Shown: piece by piece, positions 9,957 through 18,542 of the stretch
Layout: each line of letters opens with the position of its first letter
How positions within the stretch are numbered: position 1 is the first letter of the stretch
Assembly: GCA_902514865.1 (NCBI GenBank)
Contig: CABXSI010000003.1
Location: 1-42,099, forward strand
DNA: 42,099 nucleotides
From: an uncultured SAR116 cluster alpha proteobacterium
GTDB taxonomy: Bacteria; Pseudomonadota; Alphaproteobacteria; Puniceispirillales; Marisalimonadaceae
Direction: 5' to 3'
The notes under the pieces: generated by a model
Told to the model about the DNA's origin: nothing
Databases searched by the model: none
Seen by the model: only the letters and a program-made list of their open reading frames with translations
Program-made: the position numbers and the translations under genes

Positions 9957-11125
9957 TCGAGAATAAAGATAAATTATTGAGCCTTTATATTCACTGGCCT
10001 TATTGTGCGTCAAAATGTCCTTATTGTGATTTTAATTCTCATGTAAACGAAGCATTTGACGTTAAACAATGGATCAAATCATACACAAATCAATTGCTTG
10101 AAATGAATGAACAACTTCTACATCACAACGTGAGTTTTAATAATTTAAATGCTGTTTTTTTTGGAGGGGGAACACCTTCACTAATGCCTCTAGAAATAAT
10201 TGATAGTATTTTAAGAACTGCTTCAAATTTGTTTGGGTTTGAGGAAAATGTAGAAATTTCGCTTGAAGCTAATCCAAGCTCCTACGAAAAAGAAAAATTC
10301 AATAATTTAAAAGAGGTAGGAATTAATAGAATATCTATTGGAGTACAGTCATTAAATGATGAAAATTTAAAATTTCTAGGACGACATCATAGTAGTTTAG
10401 ATGCACAATTAGCTGTAGACCATGCAATGAAAACATTTAATAATGTTTCTGTAGATTTAATATACGCCTTTTATGGTCAAAAACTGTTGCATTGGACAAA
10501 TGAATTGGAAGTATTTCTTAGAAAGAATGATTTACAACATTTGTCACTTTACCAACTTACTATTGAAAATGGTACAAGATTTCATACAGACTATAAAAAA
10601 GGTTTGTTAAATGTAATTGATACTGATCACGCAGCTGATTTTTATGAAAAGTCTAACGAAATATTAAACGATTACAATTTTTTAAAATATGAAGTGTCAA
10701 ATTATGCAAAAAACGGTTTTGAATGCAAACATAATAAAAACTATTGGAAATCCGAAAACTGGATAGGTATAGGTCCGGGAGCATATGGAAGATTATGGTC
10801 ATCAAAGCAAAATATTAAACGAGTCGAGTATCAAAATTATAAGAATCCAAAAACTTGGTTATCTAAAAATATACATAAATCAGAATTTGAAAATATTAAT
10901 TTTTTTAATGACGAAACTTCGGATATTGATACATTAACAATGGGACTTAGATTATATGAAGGAATAGAGACTTTCAAGTTGTTTGATAAATCTATAATAG
11001 AGGGTCATACTTTTAAAAAATTACAAAATAAGAAAATACTAAAAGTTAAAAATGATATGTTAAAAGTAGAAGAAAATTATATGATTAAATTAGATAGTAT
11101 AATTGATTTCTTGTTTAATCATTAA
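9950..11125 (+). CDS. hemW: HemW, radical SAM heme chaperone
   Basis: HemW is a radical-SAM protein related to HemN, now regarded as a heme-binding chaperone for respiratory enzymes rather than a coproporphyrinogen oxidase. The cluster motif CASKCPYC (CxxxCxxC, about residues 18-25) follows YIHWP, the SAM-binding GGGTPS comes next, and CKHNKNYW matches the HemW-type HNxxYW motif. Length is 391 residues. The start is GTG 9950 (or TTG 9953), within the rdgB end, typical of translational coupling. The 3' end overlaps the convergent lipoprotein gene by 11 bases. Confidence 0.93.
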   Translation: MLIENKDKLLSLYIHWPYCASKCPYCDFNSHVNEAFDVKQWIKSYTNQLLEMNEQLLHHNVSFNNLNAVFFGGGTPSLMPLEIIDSILRTASNLFGFEENVEISLEANPSSYEKEKFNNLKEVGINRISIGVQSLNDENLKFLGRHHSSLDAQLAVDHAMKTFNNVSVDLIYAFYGQKLLHWTNELEVFLRKNDLQHLSLYQLTIENGTRFHTDYKKGLLNVIDTDHAADFYEKSNEILNDYNFLKYEVSNYAKNGFECKHNKNYWKSENWIGIGPGAYGRLWSSKQNIKRVEYQNYKNPKTWLSKNIHKSEFENINFFNDETSDIDTLTMGLRLYEGIETFKLFDKSIIEGHTFKKLQNKKILKVKNDMLKVEENYMIKLDSIIDFLFNH

Positions 11126-12584
11126 AGTTACTACATTGTTCAATGTTAGTTATTTTTCCTAGACTTTCTATTTGCATGACATTAATAGGTTTTTTTACAT
11201 AGCCACCAGGTTTTAAAGTTAGACCTGTAATTGGACCTGAAATGTTTTTTAAAAAACTTGAACCATCTTTTTGTTTATCAACATAATTTATACCAATATT
11301 ACCTGAATCAAAACCAGCGTTTGAAAAATAATTTATATTATCCCCCCAAATTTTTCGCCAATAAATTCTAAAATCTTTTTCATTTTTACTTACGATAGCA
11401 GGAAACCAAGCCTTTTCTAGTGAAGGTTCGTTTTTGATTTCTTTAGTATTAAATTTTTCAGTGCCTAGAATTTTTACATACTTAGAATCTACATTGAAGA
11501 ATGCCAATAGTGGGGCTATTTCTAAAACGAACTCTTTACTACCACCTATAAGAATTGAATCAAACCTAGAGTGTAGAGTTTGATTTTCGTTAAATTTTAA
11601 GAAAGTTTTTAAAATTGAAAATAATTTTGATTTATTATTTATTTCATTATTATTAAGTAAAATTTTGTCATACTTATTATTTTTATAATCAGTTATTAAG
11701 TCTATAGATGCATTTGTTAAAATTCTGCCATAATAATTATCAGGAGCGATTAACCCAAAATTTTTATATCCATGACTAAGAGCGCATGAAATTACACTTT
11801 CCACTTGTTCTTCTGGCGAGAATCCTAACAACCAAATGTTATTTTCTCTTAATGATATGTCGTTTGAAAATGTAAGTATTGGTATAAATTTAGATTTAGC
11901 TATAGGCTTAATATCTAATAAAATTTCTCTCCTAAACGGTCCTATAATTAGAGTAGGTTTTAAATTATCAAATAATTTACTTATAGTTTTTTTATTAATG
12001 TTTTTGCCCGTATCAAAATAAATAATTTTGATTTTATTCTTACTAGAATTTAAAACACTAAGATCTAATGCTTTTCTTATTTTTACACCATAATTTGAAT
12101 AAGAACCCGTTAATGGAAGAAAAACTAAGATGTTCTTGTAATGAGTATCATTTTTTTTTACATCAAAATATCTATTATCTAATGAAATTTCACCACTACT
12201 ATTCAAATTTAAATTATCATTACTTGGACTTAAGTTTTGCTCTAACATTTTAAAAACTGCTGATAAAGCTTTTTTTGTTTTTGTTTTTTCTGTAAATTTA
12301 GATTTATCTCTTCCTTGAAGTAACCTTTCATTTCTGAATTCAAAAATTACATCATTGTTTTTTTGTTTCATTATATCTTCTTTTTTATTTAAGATTATTT
12401 TACTTTTAGATACTTTATCTTTGGAAAAATTTTTGTAGTTTAAAACTAATTTGTCATTTTTTGGAATTGCTGTTGAAATTTTATTTTCCAATATTAATTT
12501 ATCTCCATTATTTTGGCATCCATTAATCATTAATAATATACAAAAATATATAAAAGGATTATATTTTGAATTAAAATTATACAT
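11115..12584 (-). CDS. Penicillin-binding protein activator lipoprotein (LpoA/LppC family)
   Basis: The N-terminus is a lipoprotein signal ending in a lipobox LMINGC (Cys about residue 23), pointing to outer-membrane anchoring on the periplasmic side. After ~120 low-complexity Lys/Asn-rich residues there is a periplasmic-binding-protein-like domain: ILVFLPLTGSYSNYGVKIR, LIIGPFRRE, SHGYKNFGLIAPDNYYG. This is how alphaproteobacterial LppC/YraM proteins look. In E. coli the homologue LpoA activates PBP1a peptidoglycan synthase; that function is extrapolated. It diverges from rsmI across 43 bp, as lpoA does in the yra cluster. Confidence 0.82.
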   Translation of the reverse strand: MYNFNSKYNPFIYFCILLMINGCQNNGDKLILENKISTAIPKNDKLVLNYKNFSKDKVSKSKIILNKKEDIMKQKNNDVIFEFRNERLLQGRDKSKFTEKTKTKKALSAVFKMLEQNLSPSNDNLNLNSSGEISLDNRYFDVKKNDTHYKNILVFLPLTGSYSNYGVKIRKALDLSVLNSSKNKIKIIYFDTGKNINKKTISKLFDNLKPTLIIGPFRREILLDIKPIAKSKFIPILTFSNDISLRENNIWLLGFSPEEQVESVISCALSHGYKNFGLIAPDNYYGRILTNASIDLITDYKNNKYDKILLNNNEINNKSKLFSILKTFLKFNENQTLHSRFDSILIGGSKEFVLEIAPLLAFFNVDSKYVKILGTEKFNTKEIKNEPSLEKAWFPAIVSKNEKDFRIYWRKIWGDNINYFSNAGFDSGNIGINYVDKQKDGSSFLKNISGPITGLTLKPGGYVKKPINVMQIESLGKITNIEQCSNFND

Positions 12585-12627
12585 GAATACGCACTTAATA
12601 TTTCGTTATGACAATTAAGGTAATCTA

Positions 12628-13533
12628 TTGAAAAAATTAAGTAAAGAACATCAAAAAAATCCGAATGACTGTGAAATTGAAGATGTTCAAGGTTGTTTAT
12701 ACATTATAGCTACCCCAATTGGAAATTTTAGTGATATTAGCCTAAGAGCAATTCAACTTTTCAATTTTATCGATATATTATTATGTGAAGACACAAGAAG
12801 AACTAAAAAATTATTATCTCACCTCAACATAAATCATAAAAACATGATCTCTTATAATGATAATAATGCTGCAATTAAAAGACCCTATATATTAAAACAA
12901 CTTCTTTTAAACAAAAGTATCGGATTGGTTAGCGATGCAGGAACACCACTAATTTCCGATCCTGGTTATAAACTTGTTCAAGAGTGCTATTTAAATAAAA
13001 TCAGAGTCACACACGCACCTGGTCCTTCATCTGTAATAAACGGTTTAATATTATCTGGTCTCCCTACAAATCAATTTTATTTTGGCGGTTTTGTATCGGC
13101 AAAGAGAAATACAAAAATAAAACAGTTTACTCTAACTAAATCATATCCGATGACGGGTGTATGGTTTGATACTTGTTTAAGGTTAATTGATACTCTGAAT
13201 GTAATGCTTAACATCTATGGAAATAGAAAAATTTCGATAACAAGGGAGCTTACTAAAATTTATGAAGATATAATTTCAAGTGATTTAGAAAACATTGAAA
13301 GTTTAATTAATGAGAAACAATTAAACAATAAACCTTTAAAAGGAGAAATTGTAATTATAATTGGTGGCTATACTAAAAACGACAATATGAACATTAATGC
13401 ATTGAGATTTAACATAAAAAAGAAACTTCAAAAATTTTCACTTCGTGATACTGTTGATTTAACAATTGAACAGACTAATTTTTCAAGAAAATTAATCTAC
13501 AATGAAGCTGTAAAAATTAAAAAAAACTTATAA
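12628..13533 (+). CDS. rsmI: 16S rRNA (cytidine1402-2'-O)-methyltransferase
   Basis: RsmI 2'-O-methylates C1402 of 16S rRNA in the ribosomal decoding centre using SAM. Tetrapyrrole-methylase-fold motifs are clear: YIIATPIGNFSDIS at the N-terminus, CEDTRRTKKLL, VSDAGTPLISDPG (SAM-binding loop) and APGPSSVINGLILSGLP. The start is TTG 12628, supported by AAGG 7 bases upstream. At 301 residues it is slightly longer than E. coli RsmI, with about 20 extra N-terminal residues. It sits back-to-back with the LpoA-like gene and upstream of the DolP-like gene. yraN, which often follows rsmI, is missing. Confidence 0.96.
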   Translation: MKKLSKEHQKNPNDCEIEDVQGCLYIIATPIGNFSDISLRAIQLFNFIDILLCEDTRRTKKLLSHLNINHKNMISYNDNNAAIKRPYILKQLLLNKSIGLVSDAGTPLISDPGYKLVQECYLNKIRVTHAPGPSSVINGLILSGLPTNQFYFGGFVSAKRNTKIKQFTLTKSYPMTGVWFDTCLRLIDTLNVMLNIYGNRKISITRELTKIYEDIISSDLENIESLINEKQLNNKPLKGEIVIIIGGYTKNDNMNINALRFNIKKKLQKFSLRDTVDLTIEQTNFSRKLIYNEAVKIKKNL

Positions 13534-13602
13534 CTAAAAAATAATACTATGAAATTAGATCATATTTATCCAAATTTACACAATTATGCAAAGGTATAAA
13601 AA

Positions 13603-14175
13603 ATGAAAAATTTATTGTTTGTTTCTATTATTACTTTTTTATTACAATCATGTGCACCATTGGCAACTATCGGCATGGTGTCTCTAGGTGCCGCTTCAAA
13701 AGAAAAGGGTATAGGCACTACATTAAATGATAATGTTATTAAAACAAAAATATCAAATTTAATATTTAAACTGGATAAAAATTTAATAAGAGATACCAAA
13801 ATATTTGTAAATAATGGCTCTGTTTTGATAACAGGTAAAGTAAAGAAACCAAGTGAAAAAATTGAATTTACTAAATTATCTTGGAGTGTTCGAGGCGTTA
13901 ATGAAGTGAACAACGAACTTCAAATAACTGATACTTCTTCGATTAAAAATATAGCAAGAGATATAGCTTCGTTGGGGGAAATAAGAGCACGTATTATGTC
14001 AGATAAAGTTGTTAACAGTATAAATTTTTCGATAGATGTTGTGAATGACACAGCTTACATAAGTGGAGTTGCAAGCAGTAAAGAAGAGATGCTAATTGTT
14101 AAAAATCATGCATCAAGCGCAAGATTTGTAAAAGAAGTATATAATTATATCATTATAAATGATGATGAAAGATGA
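13603..14175 (+). CDS. BON-domain lipoprotein, DolP (YraP)-like
   Basis: The lipobox LLQSC (Cys about residue 17) predicts an outer-membrane lipoprotein. Two BON domains follow: about residues 45-110 (NDNVIKTKISNLIFKLDKNL ... VFVNNGSVLITGKV-type strand) and about 115-185 (RARIMSDKVVNSINFSIDVV ... NDTAYISGVASS). This layout equals E. coli DolP/YraP, which binds anionic phospholipids and supports envelope integrity and the BAM complex. The gene lies between rsmI and gshB and overlaps gshB through ATGA. The AAAGG site before the ATG supports the start. Family assignment is firm; the DolP function is inferred from domains and synteny. Confidence 0.85.
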   Translation: MKNLLFVSIITFLLQSCAPLATIGMVSLGAASKEKGIGTTLNDNVIKTKISNLIFKLDKNLIRDTKIFVNNGSVLITGKVKKPSEKIEFTKLSWSVRGVNEVNNELQITDTSSIKNIARDIASLGEIRARIMSDKVVNSINFSIDVVNDTAYISGVASSKEEMLIVKNHASSARFVKEVYNYIIINDDER

Positions 14176-15125
14176 AAAGTAATTTAAAAATTGCTTTTCT
14201 CATGGACCCCTTCGAAAAGCTTAATCTTAAAGGTGACACCACTTTTGCTCTAGCTCTTGAGGCTCAAGCTAGGAACCATGAAATAAACTTTTTTGAGCCA
14301 GATGACCTTCTCTTAAGATCTGGTCAAGTTTTTGCAAATATTTGTAAAATAGAATTAACGTATCAGAATGAAACTCATGATTATAAATATCATGATAAAG
14401 AAATGTCATCTTTAAATCATTATGATGTAGTATTAATGAGACAGGATCCACCTTTTAATATGTCGTATATTACGGCCACTCACATTTTAGAAAAACTTTC
14501 AAATTCTGTATTAGTTGTTAACAACCCATATGAAGTTAGGAATGCACCAGAGAAAATATTTGTAACAAATTTCTCACATTTAATGCCTAAAACTTTAATA
14601 AGCAGAAACCCAACAATAATTCAAGATTTTAGAAAGGAATACAAAGATATAATAATTAAACCTCTATACGGTAATGGTGGCCAAGGTGTTTTTCATGTTC
14701 TACCTAAAGATGAGAACTTTAATTCAATTTTAGAAATGTTTTTTACCCAAAATAGTGAACCTCTTATGGTACAAGAATATTTAAGCGATGTTAGAAATGG
14801 AGATAAAAGGATTATTTTAGTTAATGGTGAAGTTGTGGGAGCTATTAATAGAATTCCTGAAAAGGGAGAAAGTAGATCAAATATGCATGTTGGTGGAAAA
14901 CCAGAAAAAACAACTTTGACAAAGAGAGACAAATTTATTTGTAATGAAATCTCTCAATCCTTAAAAGATAAAGAATTGTATTTTGTAGGAGTAGATATTA
15001 TTGGTGATTATATAACTGAAATTAATGTTACTTCACCTACAGGTATAAGAGAAATAAGATCTTACGACTCAATAGCGATTGAAGAGATTTTTTGGGATTT
15101 TATAGAAAATAAGCTCAGTGTTTAG
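14172..15125 (+). CDS. gshB: Glutathione synthetase
   Basis: GshB ligates gamma-glutamylcysteine and glycine with ATP to form glutathione. The protein has the prokaryotic GSH-synthase N-terminal domain (IAFLMDPFEKLNLKGDTTFA) and an ATP-grasp C-terminal half: IIKPLYGNGGQGVF, VQEYLSDVRNGDKRIILVNG, then GVDIIGDYITEINVTSPTG with the metal-binding Glu/Asn. Its 317 residues match E. coli GshB (316). The start codon overlaps the stop of the BON-domain gene (ATGA). The end overlaps the convergent HIT gene by 4 bases. Confidence 0.97.
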   Translation: MKSNLKIAFLMDPFEKLNLKGDTTFALALEAQARNHEINFFEPDDLLLRSGQVFANICKIELTYQNETHDYKYHDKEMSSLNHYDVVLMRQDPPFNMSYITATHILEKLSNSVLVVNNPYEVRNAPEKIFVTNFSHLMPKTLISRNPTIIQDFRKEYKDIIIKPLYGNGGQGVFHVLPKDENFNSILEMFFTQNSEPLMVQEYLSDVRNGDKRIILVNGEVVGAINRIPEKGESRSNMHVGGKPEKTTLTKRDKFICNEISQSLKDKELYFVGVDIIGDYITEINVTSPTGIREIRSYDSIAIEEIFWDFIENKLSV

Positions 15126-15484
15126 TTCATCATGCTGCCTAAATTCTTTCCTCCCAAAACATGTACATGAAAATGAGGTACATCTTGATTACCATCATCT
15201 CCAGAATTAGTTATAATTCTAAATCCCTTTTTTGAGATTTTATTTAATTTTATTACTTCATTAACTAATTTCCAAAGAGATTCCATTTCTTTAATTGAAG
15301 CGTTTTCCATAAAATCATGAAAATTTAAATACGCATTTTTAGGTATTATTAAAATATGAATAGGTGACTGTGGATTAATATCAGAAAAAGCGAGAGCGTG
15401 TTTATTTTCTAGTATTTTGTTACATGGAATTTCAGATCTTAATATTTTTGCAAATATATTTTGTTTATCATAGCTTTTATTCAT
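15122..15484 (-). CDS. HIT (histidine triad) family protein
   Basis: This is a small nucleotide-binding hydrolase of the HinT type, which typically cleaves AMP-lysine or other purine phosphoramidates. The histidine triad is complete in PHFHVHVLGG near the C-terminus, and the N-terminus IFAKILRSEIPCNKI and FSDINPQSPIHILIIPK match the family. Its 120 residues are typical. It is the last gene of the histidine block, 3 bases after hisE. A HIT gene just downstream of hisE is also known from Azospirillum, so this is an old alphaproteobacterial arrangement rather than chance. Any role in histidine synthesis is unproven. Confidence 0.93.
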   Translation of the reverse strand: MNKSYDKQNIFAKILRSEIPCNKILENKHALAFSDINPQSPIHILIIPKNAYLNFHDFMENASIKEMESLWKLVNEVIKLNKISKKGFRIITNSGDDGNQDVPHFHVHVLGGKNLGSMMN

Positions 15485-15487
15485 GCT

Positions 15488-15802
15488 CTAACTCCTGCTG
15501 TTTTTTTCTTCAAACCCTGATTTTGACTTTCTATTAGATAATTCCTCCCATACTTCTCTAGGATCTATGCCCGTTGATACCCATAACACTAGTAAATGGT
15601 ATATAAGGTCTGCTGATTCATTAATAACACCATCCTTGTTTTTTTTAATAAAATCAATTATTAGTTCTGAAGATTCTTCACCTATTTTTTTTCCTAATAA
15701 TTCAGGATTCTTTATTAAATATGACGTGTAAGACTTATTTTTGCTTTTATTTTTCCTTTTCTTTAAACTATCATACATTTCTCTAATAAATTGATCGTTC
15801 AT
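15488..15802 (-). CDS. hisE: Phosphoribosyl-ATP pyrophosphatase
   Basis: HisE hydrolyses phosphoribosyl-ATP to phosphoribosyl-AMP, the second step of histidine synthesis. The MazG-like fold motif is visible in GEESSELIIDFIKK and NESADLIYHLLVL (metal-binding acidic residues). Length is 104 residues from ATG 15802, which lies one base after the hisF stop. The track start (GTG 15814) lies inside hisF and adds four residues. Neither has a strong ribosome binding site, so translation is probably coupled to hisF. hisI, whose product does the next step, is not in the window. Confidence 0.93.
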   Translation of the reverse strand: MNDQFIREMYDSLKKRKNKSKNKSYTSYLIKNPELLGKKIGEESSELIIDFIKKNKDGVINESADLIYHLLVLWVSTGIDPREVWEELSNRKSKSGFEEKNSRS

Positions 15803-15803
15803 T

Positions 15804-16577
15804 TTAATTTTCACAATCTCTTACAAGAATTCCATTTTTTAACATCTCTTTTTTCACTGATGATATTGAATGAATACCAAAATGAAAAATAGACGCGGCT
15901 AAAACTGCTGAAGCACCGGATTTAAGGACAACATCTACCATATCTTTAGGGTTACCTGCTCCACCTGATGCTATTACGGGTACAGGAACATTTTCAGATA
16001 TTAGCTTAGTAAGGTGCAGATTATAGCCAGCCTTCATTCCATCCGCAGTCATCGATGTTAATAAAATTTCACCTGCTCCATTTTCAACTCCCTGTTTCGC
16101 CCAATTTAGAACATCAATATTTGTTTTTTTTCTTCCTCCATGTGTAGTCACTTCATATCCACAAGGCATAGTTTCACTCTCTATAGCATCAATTGCCAAT
16201 ACAACACATTGGTTCCCAAACTTATCAGAAGAATCTTTTATTATTTTTGGATTTGATACAGCTGAAGAGTTAACTGATACTTTGTCTGCTCCACATTTTA
16301 ACAATTCACGAAAATCATTCAAATTATTAACTCCCCCTCCTACAGTAAGAGGAACGAAACATGACTCAGCTGTTTTTGAGATTACATCAAACATTGTTTT
16401 TCTTTTTTCGTATGTAGCAGAAATATCCAAAAAACAAATTTCATCAGCGCCTGTTTTACTGTATAGGTTAGCTTGCTCAACTGGATCACCTGCGTCTTTT
16501 AAATCGACAAAGTTAATTCCTTTTACTGTTCTTCCATCGTGAACATCAAGGCAAGCAATAACTCTTGTTGATAACAT
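15804..16577 (-). CDS. hisF: Imidazole glycerol phosphate synthase, cyclase subunit
   Basis: HisF is the TIM-barrel subunit that converts PRFAR plus ammonia (made by HisH) to imidazole glycerol phosphate and AICAR. The N-terminal VIACLDVHDGRTVKGINF holds the catalytic Asp and phosphate-side residues, LTVGGGVNN is the first phosphate loop, VVLAIDAIE carries the second catalytic Asp, and VIASGGAGNPKD is the second phosphate loop. The 257-residue length is standard. Its ATG overlaps the hisA stop by one base (TAATG), indicating translational coupling within the his operon. Confidence 0.98.
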   Translation of the reverse strand: MLSTRVIACLDVHDGRTVKGINFVDLKDAGDPVEQANLYSKTGADEICFLDISATYEKRKTMFDVISKTAESCFVPLTVGGGVNNLNDFRELLKCGADKVSVNSSAVSNPKIIKDSSDKFGNQCVVLAIDAIESETMPCGYEVTTHGGRKKTNIDVLNWAKQGVENGAGEILLTSMTADGMKAGYNLHLTKLISENVPVPVIASGGAGNPKDMVDVVLKSGASAVLAASIFHFGIHSISSVKKEMLKNGILVRDCEN

Positions 16578-17332
16578 TAAAATTTTGCCTTTTGAATTTT
16601 ATTTAAAGCCTCTGCAAAAGTAAACTGTTTGTCGTATAATGCTCTTCCAATTATAACTCCTTCAATTCCATTTGAAAATTCATCACTTAATCTCATAATA
16701 TCATTTAATGATGAAACTCCCCCAGAGGCAATAACAGGATGTGGAATAGATTTAGCAAAGTTTTTGGTCTCATTAAGACTAACTCCCTTCAAACTTCCAT
16801 CTCTTGATATGTCAGTATATATTACAGAGCTAATTATGGAAGGATTGAATTTATTAATTAAATCCACGGCTTTAATATTAGATTGATTTTTCCAACCATT
16901 TGAAGCAATCATTCCGTCTCTAACATCTGCACCAATTACAATTTTTTTATAATATTCATTTTCTAAGCCTTTAACGAAATCTGGATTTTCTAATGCTAAG
17001 GTACCTAAAATCAATCTTTCAACAGAGTTTTGCAACCAGAAATCAATATTCTCAATATTTCTAATTCCACCACCCAATTGGATCTTCACTTTATTTTGAA
17101 AAGTTTTTGAAAGTTTTTGTATTATAGTTTTATTAATACTCTTTCCTACAACAGCACCGTCAAGATCTACAATATGCAACCATTTTGCACCCTGATCTAC
17201 AAACCACATAGCTTGATCTATTGGATCATTATTATAAATGGTTTCTTTTTGCATATCTCCAAATAAAAGCCTAACACATTTGCCATCCTTAATGTCTATA
17301 GCAGGGTATAAAATAAAATGTTCTTCTTTCAT
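16577..17332 (-). CDS. hisA: ProFAR isomerase (HisA)
   Basis: HisA isomerises the aminoaldose ProFAR to the ketose PRFAR in histidine synthesis. It is a TIM barrel like HisF: FILYPAIDIKDGKCVRL with the catalytic Asp, LGGGIRNIENI, IGADVRDG, YTDISRDGSLKGVS with the second catalytic Asp, and VIASGGVSSLND. Its 251 residues are normal. It is separated from the upstream GNAT gene by one base, so all genes here probably share one transcript. Family assignment is very secure. Confidence 0.98.
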   Translation of the reverse strand: MKEEHFILYPAIDIKDGKCVRLLFGDMQKETIYNNDPIDQAMWFVDQGAKWLHIVDLDGAVVGKSINKTIIQKLSKTFQNKVKIQLGGGIRNIENIDFWLQNSVERLILGTLALENPDFVKGLENEYYKKIVIGADVRDGMIASNGWKNQSNIKAVDLINKFNPSIISSVIYTDISRDGSLKGVSLNETKNFAKSIPHPVIASGGVSSLNDIMRLSDEFSNGIEGVIIGRALYDKQFTFAEALNKIQKAKF

Positions 17333-17333
17333 T

Positions 17334-17867
17334 TCATAATTCTTTAAAATAATAATAACCAGCTATATATTTGCCGTCTATGAAAACTGATTTTGGATTA
17401 ACCCCAGACTTTGTAAAACCTGCTTGTTCATATAATTGAATAGCCCTAGACTGCGTTTCTCTAACTTCAAGATTTATTACTTTAAACCCATCTTGTTTAG
17501 CTTTTAACTCTGCTTTTTTAAACACCGCTTTTGCTAGACCAAAACCTCTTGCCCAGGGTGCAAAGAAAAAGGTGCTTAAAGTACAAGAATGTGATTGTGC
17601 TTCATTATTTTTAGCGGGCTTTATTAATTGAACCGAACCAGCTATAACATTATCAAGCTTTCCTATAATAAGAATTCGTTCAGGTATCAACAAAACCCCT
17701 TTCCAATAATTTTGTAACGTTCTATTAGATGGTGGTGATATCCATCCAAACCCACCTCCACCTATAATAGCTTCTTCTGTTGCATCACAAAGTTCTTGTA
17801 AATCAACTTTGTTTAAATTTTTGCAAATTTCAGCCTTTACGTTATATTTATTTGTACTTTTTTTCAT
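17334..17867 (-). CDS. GNAT-family N-acetyltransferase inside the his operon
   Basis: A single acyl-CoA-dependent GNAT domain occupies the protein: a hydrophobic core strand VIAGSVQLI, the motif-A-like region FFAPWARGFGLAKAVFKKAE (pantetheine-binding loop RGFGLA at about residues 110-115) and the C-terminal EVRETQSRAIQLYEQAGF that places the catalytic Tyr/Asn region. Length 177. The acceptor is unknown. It is wedged between hisH (14-base gap) and hisA (1-base gap), so it is very likely cotranscribed with them. An unassigned ORF at this place also occurs, as I recall, in Azospirillum-type his clusters. Its link with histidine synthesis is unknown. Confidence 0.88.
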   Translation of the reverse strand: MKKSTNKYNVKAEICKNLNKVDLQELCDATEEAIIGGGGFGWISPPSNRTLQNYWKGVLLIPERILIIGKLDNVIAGSVQLIKPAKNNEAQSHSCTLSTFFFAPWARGFGLAKAVFKKAELKAKQDGFKVINLEVRETQSRAIQLYEQAGFTKSGVNPKSVFIDGKYIAGYYYFKEL

Positions 17868-17881
17868 TTATTATCTTTCAC

Positions 17882-18541
17882 CTAACAACTCCATTTAAGC
17901 CAATTAGAAATCAACTTCTGACCTGATAAACTACTTTTTTCTGGATGAAACTGCACTCCTAAATAATTTTCTTGTCCAACAATTGCAGGAATTTGATGAC
18001 AATAATTAGTGCTGGCAATTAATTGATCAGATTGATTGCCCTCTAAACAGTAAGAGTGAACAAAATAATATTGATCTTTTTCACTTATATGTCTAAGTAT
18101 TGGATGATTATCTTTTTCAAGTAGTAAACTATTCCATCCCATGTGTGGAACTTTAAAATCTCTTCCCAAGTAATCTAAGCCGAAAGTTTTTATCTTGTTA
18201 AAGTTACCACTCAACCAGCCAAAGCCTGAAGTTTTTATTTTTTCTAAACTATAATCAAACATCAACTGCATTCCAACGCAAATACCAAGAAATTTTTTCT
18301 TTTTAAAAAGAACTTGTTCAGATAACACTTCATTCAGACCTTTTATATTTTGTAAACCACTTTTACAATCAGGAAATGAGCCAACTCCAGGTAAGACCAA
18401 AAAATCTGCCGCAGCGATAATGTTGATATTACTTGTAACTATAATTTTACACTTTAGGCTACTGTCAGAAATAGCGTTACTAAAAGCATTTTCAACGGAC
18501 CTAAGATTTCCAGACCCATAATCAATTATGATTAAGTCCAT
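17882..18541 (-). CDS. hisH: Imidazole glycerol phosphate synthase, glutaminase subunit
   Basis: HisH is a class I glutamine amidotransferase that releases ammonia and channels it to HisF. The oxyanion/nucleophile region reads LGICVGMQLM (nucleophilic Cys about residue 87; many homologues have GICLGMQ), and the His-Glu pair is in VQFHPEKSS. The start MDLIIIDYGSGNLRSVENAF is typical. At 219 residues it is full length. It lies 1 base downstream of hisB on the minus strand, in the hisB-hisH-GNAT-hisA-hisF-hisE order. Confidence 0.97.
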   Translation of the reverse strand: MDLIIIDYGSGNLRSVENAFSNAISDSSLKCKIIVTSNINIIAAADFLVLPGVGSFPDCKSGLQNIKGLNEVLSEQVLFKKKKFLGICVGMQLMFDYSLEKIKTSGFGWLSGNFNKIKTFGLDYLGRDFKVPHMGWNSLLLEKDNHPILRHISEKDQYYFVHSYCLEGNQSDQLIASTNYCHQIPAIVGQENYLGVQFHPEKSSLSGQKLISNWLKWSC

Positions 18542-18542
18542 A

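Noticed and set aside
13549-13599. A 16-codon ORF (MKLDHIYPNLHNYAKV) between rsmI and the BON lipoprotein, as a yraN remnant or leader peptide
   Set aside because: Too short, no ribosome site of its own and no yraN motif; its end simply supplies the AAAGG site of the next gene.
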